DNA from: a bacterium BMS3Abin06
GTDB taxonomy: Bacteria > Nitrospirota > Thermodesulfovibrionia > UBA6902
Assembly: GCA_002897895.1 (NCBI GenBank)
Contig: BDSY01000107.1
Span: forward strand, 1 to 34,217
Reading direction: 5' to 3'
Length of the DNA stretch: 34,217 nucleotides
Below are positions 7,888 through 16,021 of this stretch, piece by piece (position 1 is the stretch's first letter; each line of letters opens with the position of its first letter). The position numbers and the translations under genes were made by a program. The notes under the pieces were generated by a model. The model saw nothing but the letters and a program-made list of their open reading frames with translations. It did not search any database and was not told the DNA's origin.

Positions 7888-7906
7888 ATTTTATCTCATT
7901 TTTATT

Positions 7907-8958
7907 TTTTATATTAGCCTATTGACTTAGCTCAGCAGGTCTGTTAGCCTTGGGCAATGACATTACGGCTCAACAAACCAGATTACGAAAAGATGAATCT
8001 TCCGGTTTTTCAGGAAGAATTTCGAAAAGAAGAGGATTGTAGGGCCTGGCTTTTCAAGACCCGATGGACCGATGGATTTAAATGCCCAAACTGTGGCAAT
8101 AATTCTTACACTCTACCGGAAGCCGGGAAGCTTTATATGTGCTCAGGATGCAGGCATCAGTCATCTTTGACGGCAGGTACAATTTCCCATAAATCCAGAA
8201 CATCGTTACTCAAATGGTTTTGGTTGATATTTCGAATGGCCATATCGAAGACCGGCGTTTCTATTGCGGAGATGCAAAGGGAATTGGAAATAAAAGATTA
8301 CAAGACTATATGGGTAATGGCTCATAAGATACGCAAGGCTATGGCTGATCGCGACACCCATTATAAGCTGGCGGGCTTGGTGGAGATAGATGAGTCTCTA
8401 TTCGGCCATAGCTTTAGCGGGAAAAGAGGTAGAGGCGCCGAAAGAAAGGAACTTGTTATTGTCGCTGTTTCTATCTGGATGGATAGCTCAGGAAAAGAAA
8501 AGCCGGGATTTGCCCACGCTTTTCTTGCGAAAAATGCTACAGCAGAAACGATAAAAAATTTACTTATGCGCATGAGTATTCCGGATGATGAAATTGATCC
8601 CCTTATAGATAGGATCAGAACAGATGGTTGGCAGGCGTATCGAACAGCAAGCAAAGCTATGGGAATCACTCATAGCCGTGTTGTGTTAAACGACCCCAAA
8701 GACGCATTGAAGCTACTCCCCTGGACACATAGACTTATTGGTAATGCTAAAGCCGTAATGGCTGGGCCTCACCGTGGTGTATCCGGAAAGCACCTCCAAC
8801 GCTATTTATCTGAAATATGTTATCGTTTTAATCGGCGGTTTTGGGGAAGCCAAGCGTTTCATCGTTTACTCAATGCTTGTGCATCAACGGACACAGTAAC
8901 TCGCGACGAATTAATGGGTAAAATCGGTGCTGAGCTAAGTCAATAGGCTATTTTATAT
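7907..8958 (+). mobile_element. IS1595-family insertion sequence with target duplication
   Basis: The element proper spans 7915-8950 (1036 bp). Its ends are perfect 23-bp inverted repeats at 7915-7937 and 8928-8950, beginning TAGCCTATTGACTTAGCTCA. Both ends are flanked by TTTTATAT (7907-7914 and 8951-8958), an 8-bp duplication as expected for IS1595. The right inverted repeat contains the transposase stop codon. Intact ends, duplication and frame suggest a fairly recent insertion. Confidence 0.95.
7957..8946 (+). CDS. IS1595-family transposase (ISXO2-like)
   Basis: The protein has 329 residues. An N-terminal zinc ribbon (CPNCGNNSY...MCSGCRHQ, about residues 46-70) is followed by a DDE-type catalytic domain. 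Catalytic candidates are the Asp of VEIDESLFG (about 145), the Asp of RTDGW (about 222) and the Glu of YLSEICYRFNRR near the C-terminus, preceded by GNAKAVMAGPHRGVSGKHLQ. The length is normal and the gene is uninterrupted. It starts 20 bp inside the left inverted repeat, and its TAG lies in the right one. Confidence 0.95.
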   Translation: MTLRLNKPDYEKMNLPVFQEEFRKEEDCRAWLFKTRWTDGFKCPNCGNNSYTLPEAGKLYMCSGCRHQSSLTAGTISHKSRTSLLKWFWLIFRMAISKTGVSIAEMQRELEIKDYKTIWVMAHKIRKAMADRDTHYKLAGLVEIDESLFGHSFSGKRGRGAERKELVIVAVSIWMDSSGKEKPGFAHAFLAKNATAETIKNLLMRMSIPDDEIDPLIDRIRTDGWQAYRTASKAMGITHSRVVLNDPKDALKLLPWTHRLIGNAKAVMAGPHRGVSGKHLQRYLSEICYRFNRRFWGSQAFHRLLNACASTDTVTRDELMGKIGAELSQ

Positions 8959-9156
8959 TTATCATTATTAATTAGAGTCTGTGTATAAACATAAGAATTA
9001 AGCCGTCATTCCCGCAGTCTGTTGAGCGGGAATCCAGTCTTTTCAGTGAGTTCTGGATGCCCGATTAAAGACTTCTGGCATGACAATAAAAACAGCAGTT
9101 TATACACAGACACTAATTAAAATGGTTACTTGGTTTAAACTAAACGAATAAGCTTT
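8955..9156. repeat. 56-bp direct repeat, copy 2, split by a MITE
   Basis: The parts 8955-8974 and 9115-9156 together match copy 1 at 5470-5525 with one substitution. The MITE at 8975-9113 separates them. The right half ends 13 bp short of the bioF stop, placing this copy at the border with core genes. Confidence 0.65.
8975..9113. mobile_element. MITE copy 1 (139 bp)
   Basis: The ends are GAGTCTGTGTATAAAC and the inverted form GTTTATACACAGACAC, flanked on both sides by TAATTA (8969-8974, 9114-9119). Two internal hairpins are visible: ATTCCCGC with GCGGGAAT, and a GGATGCCCGA/CTGGCATGAC pair. There is no coding capacity. Comparison with the uninterrupted repeat at 5470-5525 shows it is a true insertion. 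Confidence 0.9.
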
Positions 9157-9169
9157 ACCTGCCCTGTTT

Positions 9170-10396
9170 TTACATCATTTTAAATCTTCTTAAACTCTCC
9201 AGAACCATATCAATATCCTCATCCGTATGTCCGGCAGTCACGGAGAATCGTATCCTGCACTTTTCCTCCGGCACTGTCGGAGGTCGGATAGCAGGCGCAA
9301 ATATTTTATTTTTGTAAAGATATCTTCCCATTTTCAGGGCATCCTTTACATTGCCTGCCAGGATAGGTATTATCGGGGTCTCTGAATCGAGGGTGTTAAA
9401 TCCAGGTTGTTTCAGTCCCTGATAAAGCCGCTCCCTGTTTTTCCATAATCGTTTTCTTGAATTAATTGACCTTGAATCCATGATATCAATTGCTTTAATG
9501 CCTGCTTCACACACAGCAGGAGGAAGGGACGTGGAGTAAATAAAACTCCTTGCCCTGTTAATCAATAAATTTATTAAATCTTTTTTGCCGGCCACAAAAG
9601 CGCCGTAACATCCTGCACCTTTGCTCAATGTCCCCATTTGAATAATGTTGCCTGACTTAATGCCGAAATGCTCAAGCCCGCCCCTGCCCGTTTTTCCAAG
9701 CACCCCCATTCCGTGCGCATCATCAACCATCAGTAATGCATCATATTTCCTGCTTATTGAAACCAGATCGTTCAGCGGCGCAATGTCTCCATCCATGCTG
9801 AAAACAGTCTCGGTAATTATCAGTCTTCTTTTTATGGAGTTACTTTTAAAAGATTTCTTTAAAAGGGACTCAAGATGATTAATATCCCTGTGCCTGTAAA
9901 TTTTCAGATCCGCTTTTGAAAGCCTTGCGCCGTCGACTATACTTGCATGGTTGAGTTCATCACTGAAAATTACGGCGTCCGCTCCTGCTATGGCAGGTAT
10001 GATGCCTGTATTAGCAGCGTAACCCGTATTAAACACTATTGCAGCCTCTGTGCTTTTGAATTCAGCTATCCGTTCTTCAAGTTTTTTATGGGGAATATAT
10101 GTACCGCTGAGAAGTCTTGATGCGCCTGAACCAAGGCCGTATTTTTTCAAGGCGGTTATTGCAGCCTTTACAATTTCAGGATGAGATGACAGATTGAGAT
10201 AGTCATTTGAAGAAAAATTCAGAAACATTTCTCCTTTTATTGATATTTTCAGGCCAGGGGATGACTCGATACAGGTAAGTTTTCTGAAAAGACTATCTTC
10301 TCTAAGCTCTTTTAGCTCTTCAGCGAATTGTTGCTTTTTTATGGTCTGTGTTCTGTGTTCTGGATTCTTTGTTCTGCAGTCATTAGACCCCTTCAC
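9170..10396 (-). CDS. bioF: 8-amino-7-oxononanoate synthase
   Basis: This PLP enzyme condenses pimeloyl-CoA/ACP with L-alanine in biotin synthesis. The 408-residue protein is of the alpha-oxoamine synthase type: FSSNDYLNLSSHP (about 61-73), GSGASRLLSGTY, NHASIVDG (H150), MVDDAHGMGVLG (D225, H228) and the PLP lysine K259 in MGTLSKGAGCYGAF. The GTG at 10396 overlaps queE by 14 bp, pointing to coupling. The first 20 or so residues lie over a TCTGTGTTCTG-type repeat and look non-conserved, so the true N-terminus is uncertain. No other biotin gene is in the window. 7-keto-8-aminopelargonate synthase versus the related KBL (2-amino-3-ketobutyrate CoA ligase) cannot be fully separated by eye, but bioF is favoured. 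Confidence 0.92.
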   Translation of the reverse strand: MKGSNDCRTKNPEHRTQTIKKQQFAEELKELREDSLFRKLTCIESSPGLKISIKGEMFLNFSSNDYLNLSSHPEIVKAAITALKKYGLGSGASRLLSGTYIPHKKLEERIAEFKSTEAAIVFNTGYAANTGIIPAIAGADAVIFSDELNHASIVDGARLSKADLKIYRHRDINHLESLLKKSFKSNSIKRRLIITETVFSMDGDIAPLNDLVSISRKYDALLMVDDAHGMGVLGKTGRGGLEHFGIKSGNIIQMGTLSKGAGCYGAFVAGKKDLINLLINRARSFIYSTSLPPAVCEAGIKAIDIMDSRSINSRKRLWKNRERLYQGLKQPGFNTLDSETPIIPILAGNVKDALKMGRYLYKNKIFAPAIRPPTVPEEKCRIRFSVTAGHTDEDIDMVLESLRRFKMM

Positions 10397-11027
10397 GTTC
10401 GTCAGGAGCCCAGATGTATTTATGGATCTGTAATTGTACTCTTACACGGAGGTTGTCCTGCAGCACCCAGGATACAAGGGACTTGGGCGGGAGTTCACCA
10501 TAGGCAGGAGACATAAGGATGTTTTCAAATCTGTCAAGCAGATTATTGGTACTGATCACATCTTTTGCCCACTTATAATCAGATTCATCCATAAGAACGA
10601 ATTTTATCTGGTCCGTGGGTTTTAAAAAATCAAGGTTCTTCGGCCTCATCCTTTCGCTCATCCCACTCTTCGGGGTCTTGTAATCCATGATTATGTTGAG
10701 TCTTTTATCAAGGCAGCCGATGCAGATGGAACCGTTCGTCTCAACAAGCACATCATAGCCTTTATCAAGAAGGATCTTTAATAATTTGGGAGTCTCTTCC
10801 TGGAGCAGGGGCTCTCCCCCGGTAAACTCAACACACCTGACGTCGTATTCCTCGATCTTGGATACTATTTCATCATCGGAAAGTTCCTTGCCGTCGTAGT
10901 AGGCATAATTCGTATCGCAGTATGTACATCTGAGGTTGCAGCCGGCAAGCCTGACAAAGGTACAGGGGAGTCCCGCATATGTGGATTCTCCCTGAATGCT
11001 CTTGAAGATTTCGTTAATTTTCAGCAT
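10383..11027 (-). CDS. queE: 7-carboxy-7-deazaguanine synthase
   Basis: This radical SAM enzyme converts carboxy-tetrahydropterin to 7-carboxy-7-deazaguanine on the path to queuosine. The 214-residue protein carries the C-x3-C-x2-C cluster motif as C30, C34 and C37 (AGCNLRCTYCDT). The N-terminus INEIFKSIQGESTYAG is typical of QueE, and the SAM-binding FTGGEPLLQ is at about residues 68-76. The length is usual for the family. The start lies about 105 bp from nfeD, which is divergent. It overlaps bioF at its 3' end. Other queuosine genes are not in the window. Confidence 0.95.
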   Translation of the reverse strand: MLKINEIFKSIQGESTYAGLPCTFVRLAGCNLRCTYCDTNYAYYDGKELSDDEIVSKIEEYDVRCVEFTGGEPLLQEETPKLLKILLDKGYDVLVETNGSICIGCLDKRLNIIMDYKTPKSGMSERMRPKNLDFLKPTDQIKFVLMDESDYKWAKDVISTNNLLDRFENILMSPAYGELPPKSLVSWVLQDNLRVRVQLQIHKYIWAPDEREGV

Positions 11028-11095
11028 ATAGTTCAGTCGCCGTTTAATTTGTACATCCGCTAAATGAAATTAATAATATCATACTCTGAAAAGCC

Positions 11096-11126
11096 TTGAC
11101 AATAGCAATGTTGCTAAAGTTATAAT
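11096..11126 (+). promoter_or_regulatory. Promoter of nfeD, predicted to give a leaderless mRNA
   Basis: TTGACA (11096-11101) and TATAAT (11121-11126) are both perfect hexamers, with a long 19-bp spacer. The -10 ends 6 bp before the ATG at 11133, so transcription should begin at or next to the start codon. No Shine-Dalgarno is present. Confidence 0.6.
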
Positions 11127-11132
11127 TCTCAA

Positions 11133-12404
11133 ATGGCAAGGAAAATTTTCTTTCTGGTTTTAATCCTTTTTATCTCGCCTTTTTTTGTACAACCCTCGGA
11201 AGCCGACATAACCGTAATTACTGTTGAGGGGATTGTCAATCCCGTAATGTCGGAGTTTATATCAAAGCGCATTGATCAGGCAGTAATGGAAAAAGCGGAA
11301 GCCCTTGTAATCGAGCTTGATACACCCGGTGGATTGGACACATCGATGAGGTTGATTGTCAAAAAAATAATTGCCAGCCAGGTCCCTGTTGTAGTTTATG
11401 TTTCCCCGAGCGGTGCAAGGGCTGCCTCGGCAGGTGTATTCATTACCCTTGCCGCCCATATTGCCGCTATGGCGCCGGGCACAAATATCGGGGCTGCCCA
11501 TCCTGTCGGCATGGGGGGCAAAATGGATAAGACAATGGCTGAAAAGGTTGTGAACGATGCCGCGGCTTACATAAAGTCATTGGCCAAAACACGGAACAGG
11601 AACGCTGAATGGGCTGAAAAGGCTGTAAGGGAAAGCGTTTCCATAACTGAAGAGGAAGCCCTCAAATTAAATGTGATAGACTTTGTAGCTCCTGATCTTA
11701 AAACATTATTAAATACAATAGACGGCAAAGAAGTGAATACATCCATCGGGAAACAGATATTAAATACCAGAGGCGTTAAAATTGTTCGCAGGGAAATAAG
11801 CCTGAGACATAAGATATTGGACCTTATCAGTGATCCGAATGTAGCTTATCTGCTTATGCTGGTCGGTTTTTACGGAATATTCTTTGAGCTGACAAGCCCT
11901 GGCGCCATATTTCCCGGAGTGCTCGGGGTCCTGTCCCTGATTTTGGCGCTGTATTCATTCCAGACCCTGCCGGTAAACTACGCCGGACTGCTTTTGATTG
12001 TTCTTGCAATAGTCCTCTTTATTCTTGAAATCAAGGTTACATCATATGGTATGCTGACAATCGGAGGGTTGATATCAATGCTTATAGGGTCCATGATGCT
12101 TTTTGATTCGCCGCTGCCTTTTTTCAGGCTTTCATTAAAGGTCATTCTCCCTGCTGTTATACTGACCACATTATTCTTTGGTTTAACCGTGTCCCTCGCA
12201 ATAAAAGCTTACAGACGAAAACCCGTGACCGGCGCCGAGGGACTTGTCGGTCTTGAAGGCACGGCCAGGACCGACATACATGACAGCGGCCAGGTATTTG
12301 TACATGGTGAAATATGGACGGCCTGCAGTGATGAGCCTGTAAAGGCAGGTGAAAAAGTTGTTGTTGAAAAGGTAGAGAATCTTAAACTGAAAGTGCGGCA
12401 TTGA
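11133..12404 (+). CDS. nfeD: NfeD-family membrane serine protease (ClpP class)
   Basis: The protein has 423 residues. It has a signal peptide (residues 1-24, hydrophobic MARKIFFLVLILFIS core). A ClpP/crotonase-like protease domain follows (about 28-215), with candidate dyad S99 in RAASAGVF and K138 in AEKVVND; these positions fit the Ser-Lys pair known from the archaeal 1510-N protease. Several membrane segments (about 230-350) and a C-terminal OB-fold NfeD domain (about 365-423, GLEGTARTDI...GEKVVVEKVE) complete the long form of the family. It is followed after 39 bp by a stomatin-like gene, the classic partner that this protease cleaves. The role is in membrane-protein quality control. Confidence 0.93.
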   Translation: MARKIFFLVLILFISPFFVQPSEADITVITVEGIVNPVMSEFISKRIDQAVMEKAEALVIELDTPGGLDTSMRLIVKKIIASQVPVVVYVSPSGARAASAGVFITLAAHIAAMAPGTNIGAAHPVGMGGKMDKTMAEKVVNDAAAYIKSLAKTRNRNAEWAEKAVRESVSITEEEALKLNVIDFVAPDLKTLLNTIDGKEVNTSIGKQILNTRGVKIVRREISLRHKILDLISDPNVAYLLMLVGFYGIFFELTSPGAIFPGVLGVLSLILALYSFQTLPVNYAGLLLIVLAIVLFILEIKVTSYGMLTIGGLISMLIGSMMLFDSPLPFFRLSLKVILPAVILTTLFFGLTVSLAIKAYRRKPVTGAEGLVGLEGTARTDIHDSGQVFVHGEIWTACSDEPVKAGEKVVVEKVENLKLKVRH

Positions 12405-12443
12405 ACAAAAACTTGCAAGCGTTCAGAAAAAAGGAGGGATAAA

Positions 12444-13214
12444 ATGCCCCAGATAGGTTTTTCAGGATTAATATTTGCGATTGTCGTGATTATTTATTTC
12501 CTTACAAGCGCAATCAAAGTTCTTCGTGAATACGAAAGGGGGGTGGTCTTCAGGCTCGGCAGGCTGATACCTATTAAAGGGCCCGGGCTGATAATCATCT
12601 GGCCTGTTATTGATAAGATTGTAAAGGTTGACCTGAGAACGGTTACCTTTGACGTGCCTGTTCAGGATATAATTACACAGGACAATATATCCGTCAAAGT
12701 AAATGCCGTTGTTTATTTCAGGGTCATTGATCCCACAAAGGCTATAACAGCTGTCGAAGATTTTCATTATGCCACATCACAAATCTCCCAGACTACCCTG
12801 AGGAGCGTTCTCGGACAGAGATCGCTTGACGAACTCCTTGCCAAGAGGGATGAATTAAATGCGCAGCTTCAAAAAATTATCGATGATCAGACAGAGCCGT
12901 GGGGCATAAAAGTCACGTCTGTGGAGGTGAAGAATGTTGATCTGCCGACCGAGATGCTGAGGGCGATCGCAAAACAGGCAGAGGCTGAACGTGAAAGAAG
13001 GGCAAAGATCATCCATGCAGAAGGTGAATTTCAGGCCGCCCAAAAACTTGCGGATGCAGCAAAAATCATAGCGGCCGAGCCAACGGCTTTGCAGCTCAGA
13101 TATCTTCAGACACTGACAGAGGTGGCTGCGGAAAAGAATTCAACAACCATATTCCCGATACCAATAGATATTATTACGCCTTTTTTGAAGAAGGCAATAA
13201 AAGAATCGGAGTAA
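12444..13214 (+). CDS. Stomatin/slipin-like SPFH protein
   Basis: The 256-residue protein has one N-terminal membrane hairpin segment ([17 protein letters not shown], about 8-24). The SPFH/band 7 domain follows (about 25-190), with [13 protein letters not shown] and [13 protein letters not shown] as hallmark blocks, then a coiled-coil-rich [19 protein letters not shown]. The ending around [12 protein letters not shown] matches prokaryotic slipins, where the C-terminal hydrophobic peptide is the target of the NfeD protease. It has a strong Shine-Dalgarno (AAGGAGGG). It scaffolds membrane microdomains and is co-transcribed with nfeD. Confidence 0.93.
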   Translation: MPQIGFSGLIFAIVVIIYFLTSAIKVLREYERGVVFRLGRLIPIKGPGLIIIWPVIDKIVKVDLRTVTFDVPVQDIITQDNISVKVNAVVYFRVIDPTKAITAVEDFHYATSQISQTTLRSVLGQRSLDELLAKRDELNAQLQKIIDDQTEPWGIKVTSVEVKNVDLPTEMLRAIAKQAEAERERRAKIIHAEGEFQAAQKLADAAKIIAAEPTALQLRYLQTLTEVAAEKNSTTIFPIPIDIITPFLKKAIKESE

Positions 13215-13242
13215 AAACGTCGAACACCGGGGTCAAATATTT

Positions 13243-13512
13243 TTGAGAAAAAAAGATAGTTTTACAATCAAAACGCTCAAACAGGCCAAGCGGATTGTGA
13301 CCATTGTGATCGGCTTTACAATAATCCTGCTCGGCGCTGCAATGCTCTTACTTCCGGGACCCGGGTTAGCCACCATTATTGCAGGCCTTGCAATACTCGG
13401 AACAGAATTTGTCTGGGCAAAAAGGCTCCTTAAAAGGTTCGGGGACAGTGCGAACAATATCAAAAATTCATTGGTCAATAACTTTAATAAGAAGGTGAAG
13501 AATAAGAAATAA
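13243..13512 (+). CDS. PGPGW-type small transmembrane protein
   Basis: This 89-residue protein has a basic N-terminus and two membrane segments (about 20-36 and 42-58) joined by LLLPGPGLATIIAGLAILGT, the hallmark of the putative transmembrane PGPGW family. A lysine- and asparagine-rich C-terminal tail follows. It begins with TTG 28 bp after the SPFH gene, with only a weak Shine-Dalgarno, and probably closes that operon. Function unknown; membrane location is clear. Confidence 0.8.
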   Translation: MRKKDSFTIKTLKQAKRIVTIVIGFTIILLGAAMLLLPGPGLATIIAGLAILGTEFVWAKRLLKRFGDSANNIKNSLVNNFNKKVKNKK

Positions 13513-13524
13513 GTTAACTGTTTT

Positions 13525-14859
13525 TTATGCGCTTATATCCATATTCCCTATCAGGAGACTCGGAGAGCCGGTATGTCCGTAAAATTTGAGGTCTTTCCCG
13601 ACAGCCTCGACTTTCCTGAACATTTCAAGTATATTCCCTGATATGACGGCTTCTTTCACCGGATAAAGCGCCTCGCCGTTTTCAATCCAGAGGCCTGAAA
13701 TGCCGATTGAAAAGTCGCCTGATACAGGATTTGCCGTATGCACTCCCATGGCTCCGAGGATCAATATCCCTTTGGATAACGACCTTACCAGACCGTTACT
13801 GCCGGATTTACCGCCCGCTGCATTTATATAAAAATTTGTTGCGCCGACTCCCGGAAGGCTTTTGGTTCCGCTCCTGACAGCATTCCCGGTAGACCGGAGC
13901 CCATCCTTTTTTGCCGTATATGTATTATGAATGTACCCTTTGAGAATGCCTTCGGCAACAAGTCTCTTTTTCATGGAAGGAACCCCCTCATCATCAACAG
14001 GGCTTGTGCCGGTTCCCCATGCCATGGTACCGTCGTCAATGATATCCAGAAGCCCGCTTATGATCTTTTGTCCGACCTTGTCTATAAGAAAAGAGCGCTG
14101 TTTCTGTACTGCCTCGGCAGATAAGGATGCGCTCAGAATATCAAGGAAATCAACAGCAACCATTGGACTGAGTATTATCGGCGACTTGAGAGCAGAGATT
14201 TTTCTTGAGCCCAGCAGCTCTATTGCCCTTTTCGATGCCTCTGTTCCAACTGATCTCAAATCCACATCACTCATTCTCCTGCTGCCCGCATAATCCCATC
14301 CCATCTGGCTGTCACCGCTGTTGTCCCGGGCAAGGGTTGTAACATGAGCTGAATAATAACTGCTCTCATACGAGACATTGACTCCCCTTGAGTTTACTAT
14401 GGTAGTATTTCCTGTTCCTGCTCCTGCCTCAGCCTTTCTCACCCTTTTTATCCTCTTATCAAAAGCAAGTGCGCTCTCTTCAAGCAACAGTGCATCCCTG
14501 ATAATATCCTCTTCCGTTACATTTTTTGTTTTCTCATCAAATATCAGGACATCTTCCGAAGGCAGGTAATGCGGAATATCAACATACTCATCAGTTCCGG
14601 TCCAGTCAGCGCTTTGCACAGCTTCATCTATTGTCTCTTCAATCTCTCCGGGGCTTGTTGTAAAGGAAAACCCGATTTTTTGTTTCTTGATAACCTTCAA
14701 TGCAATGCCAATGTCCCTGGAAGCTTCCAGGGCTTCCACTTTGCCGCCTTTTGCCTCCACGGAGATGCCTCTGGCGCTCTTCATGAAAACCTCTGCCGCA
14801 TCACATCCTTTTTTTAAGGCTTTCTTAATAATATCTTGTGCCAACAAAGCTGTATCCAT
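13525..14859 (-). CDS. pmbA: TldE/PmbA metalloprotease-like protein
   Basis: The 444-residue protein is of the TldD/PmbA family. Blocks seen are AEVFMKSARGISVEAKGGKV near the N-terminus, ALKVIKKQKIGFSFT, ILSPMVAVDFLDILSASLSA (middle) and GILILGAMGVHTANPVSGDF near the C-terminus. The HExxxH of TldD is absent, as expected for the PmbA/TldE subunit. The pair degrades unfolded peptides and matures some RiPPs; no tldD lies here. The ATG at 14859 is chosen because AGGAGAC precedes it. An in-frame upstream ATG at 14931 would add 24 residues read from a CAGATTTCACAGATTT-type repeat. It converges with the PGPGW gene. Confidence 0.9.
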   Translation of the reverse strand: MDTALLAQDIIKKALKKGCDAAEVFMKSARGISVEAKGGKVEALEASRDIGIALKVIKKQKIGFSFTTSPGEIEETIDEAVQSADWTGTDEYVDIPHYLPSEDVLIFDEKTKNVTEEDIIRDALLLEESALAFDKRIKRVRKAEAGAGTGNTTIVNSRGVNVSYESSYYSAHVTTLARDNSGDSQMGWDYAGSRRMSDVDLRSVGTEASKRAIELLGSRKISALKSPIILSPMVAVDFLDILSASLSAEAVQKQRSFLIDKVGQKIISGLLDIIDDGTMAWGTGTSPVDDEGVPSMKKRLVAEGILKGYIHNTYTAKKDGLRSTGNAVRSGTKSLPGVGATNFYINAAGGKSGSNGLVRSLSKGILILGAMGVHTANPVSGDFSIGISGLWIENGEALYPVKEAVISGNILEMFRKVEAVGKDLKFYGHTGSPSLLIGNMDISA

Positions 14860-14940
14860 CTTCTGTCTCCTTTGTTTTCCGGTACTATATGGAAAATTAT
14901 ATCCGCAGATTTCACAGATTTTTACTGACAAGCATACTAA

Positions 14941-15050
14941 ATAAACTGCTGTTTTTTATTTTTGTCATGCCCGAAGTCTTTAATCGGGCATCCGGAACTC
15001 ACTAAAAAACTGGATTCCCGCTCCACAAAATGCGGGAATGACGGCTCAAT
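14941..15050. repeat. MITE relic without terminal repeats
   Basis: Reverse complement comparison shows the same interior as the MITE at 8975-9113 (ATAAACTGCTG, TTGTCATGCCCGAAGTCTTT, GGATTCCCGCTC, TGCGGGAATGACGGCT). The GTGTCTGTGT ends are missing on both sides and no target duplication is seen. It fills most of the 262-bp gap between pmbA and the HDOD gene. Confidence 0.8.
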
Positions 15051-15121
15051 GGAATAATTTTACCACAAATCAATCATTATAAAAGAGAGGGGGGGATTGC
15101 CTGAAAAGATATTTTATTTAA

Positions 15122-15961
15122 TTATCTGAACATTTCATCGGAACTTATATCGCCGCATATTTTCGCTTCTATATCATTCAGGTCTTCCCCGGATATACCG
15201 AGTATGTCAAGGGATGCATGATCAAAGGGATATCCGGGGTCTTTTTCCGTTGGCCCCATTATATCCCTGGTAGCAATATAATCTGCAATATGTATGACAG
15301 CTATACGTTTTAAATTCCTTTTTGCAAGAGACGGCGTATGATGATATAAGGTCGTATCTAGAATAGTATTGGGTAAATTCCATTGCTCGGCAAGCCAGGT
15401 GCCTATATCGGCATGAGTAAAATCCAGAACTGTTTTTTCCGTCTCAAGGAGAGATTTTTCTTTCTCAAATGAATTCAGGAGTTTTTGATAAATTTCCGGG
15501 AAATATTTATTCAGGACCAGATAACCAATATCATGTAACATCCCGTTTATCAATATCTCCTCGGAAAAATCCAGTTTCAGTTCCCTGGAAATGAGCCCTG
15601 CACTGAATCCGACGCTTACTGAATGATTATATATCCTCTTATAATCAAATGTCCTTGCACCCTTCCCATCTTCAAGAACCGTCATTAAAGATATTCCAAG
15701 GGCTATGTTCTTAACATTATTAAAGCCTATTCTCATAATCGCCCCGTCAAGTGTTTTGGAACGTACTTTAAGCCCGAAAAAGACCGAGTTGGCAACGCTT
15801 AAAATTTTTGCGGATATGACGGGGTCGTTTTTCACGACATTCTCAAGTTTATTCACTGAAATAAGATCATCACCGACAAGGCTCAATATTTCCTCGGCTA
15901 TAACAGGGAGTGTCGGAAGATTTTTGATCTTCTGCACATAAAGTTTTAATGAGTCATTCAT
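15122..15961 (-). CDS. HDOD domain regulatory protein
   Basis: This 279-residue protein is nearly all HDOD domain, an inactive relative of HD hydrolases used as a signalling scaffold. It opens with LPTLPVIAEEILSLV (about 15-29) and has DPVISAKILSVANSVFFG (about 46-63), NGMLHDIGYLVL and FTHADIGTWLAEQWNLP. There is no attached GGDEF, EAL or receiver domain, so input and output are not evident. The ATG at 15961 has no Shine-Dalgarno and lies directly after a strong promoter. Confidence 0.9.
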   Translation of the reverse strand: MNDSLKLYVQKIKNLPTLPVIAEEILSLVGDDLISVNKLENVVKNDPVISAKILSVANSVFFGLKVRSKTLDGAIMRIGFNNVKNIALGISLMTVLEDGKGARTFDYKRIYNHSVSVGFSAGLISRELKLDFSEEILINGMLHDIGYLVLNKYFPEIYQKLLNSFEKEKSLLETEKTVLDFTHADIGTWLAEQWNLPNTILDTTLYHHTPSLAKRNLKRIAVIHIADYIATRDIMGPTEKDPGYPFDHASLDILGISGEDLNDIEAKICGDISSDEMFR

Positions 15962-15967
15962 AGTCAG

Positions 15968-15996
15968 ATTATACTTGATGATCTAAAATCCGGCAA
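15968..15996 (-). promoter_or_regulatory. Promoter of the HDOD gene, predicted leaderless
   Basis: On the minus strand TTGCCG (15991-15996) is followed after 17 bp by TATAAT (15968-15973). Six bases (CTGACT) then lead straight to the ATG, the same geometry as at nfeD. Confidence 0.6.
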
Positions 15997-16021
15997 TATA
16001 TTTTTATCTCTTATCAAAATC

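Larger units (their letters stand above)
7480..7914. other. 435-bp stretch holding gene relics only
   Basis: Between the ATPase gene and the IS there is no intact gene. A 41-codon tyrosine-recombinase-like relic (7528-7653) and a 70-codon frame of doubtful status (7675-7887) lie on the minus strand. Confidence 0.4.
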
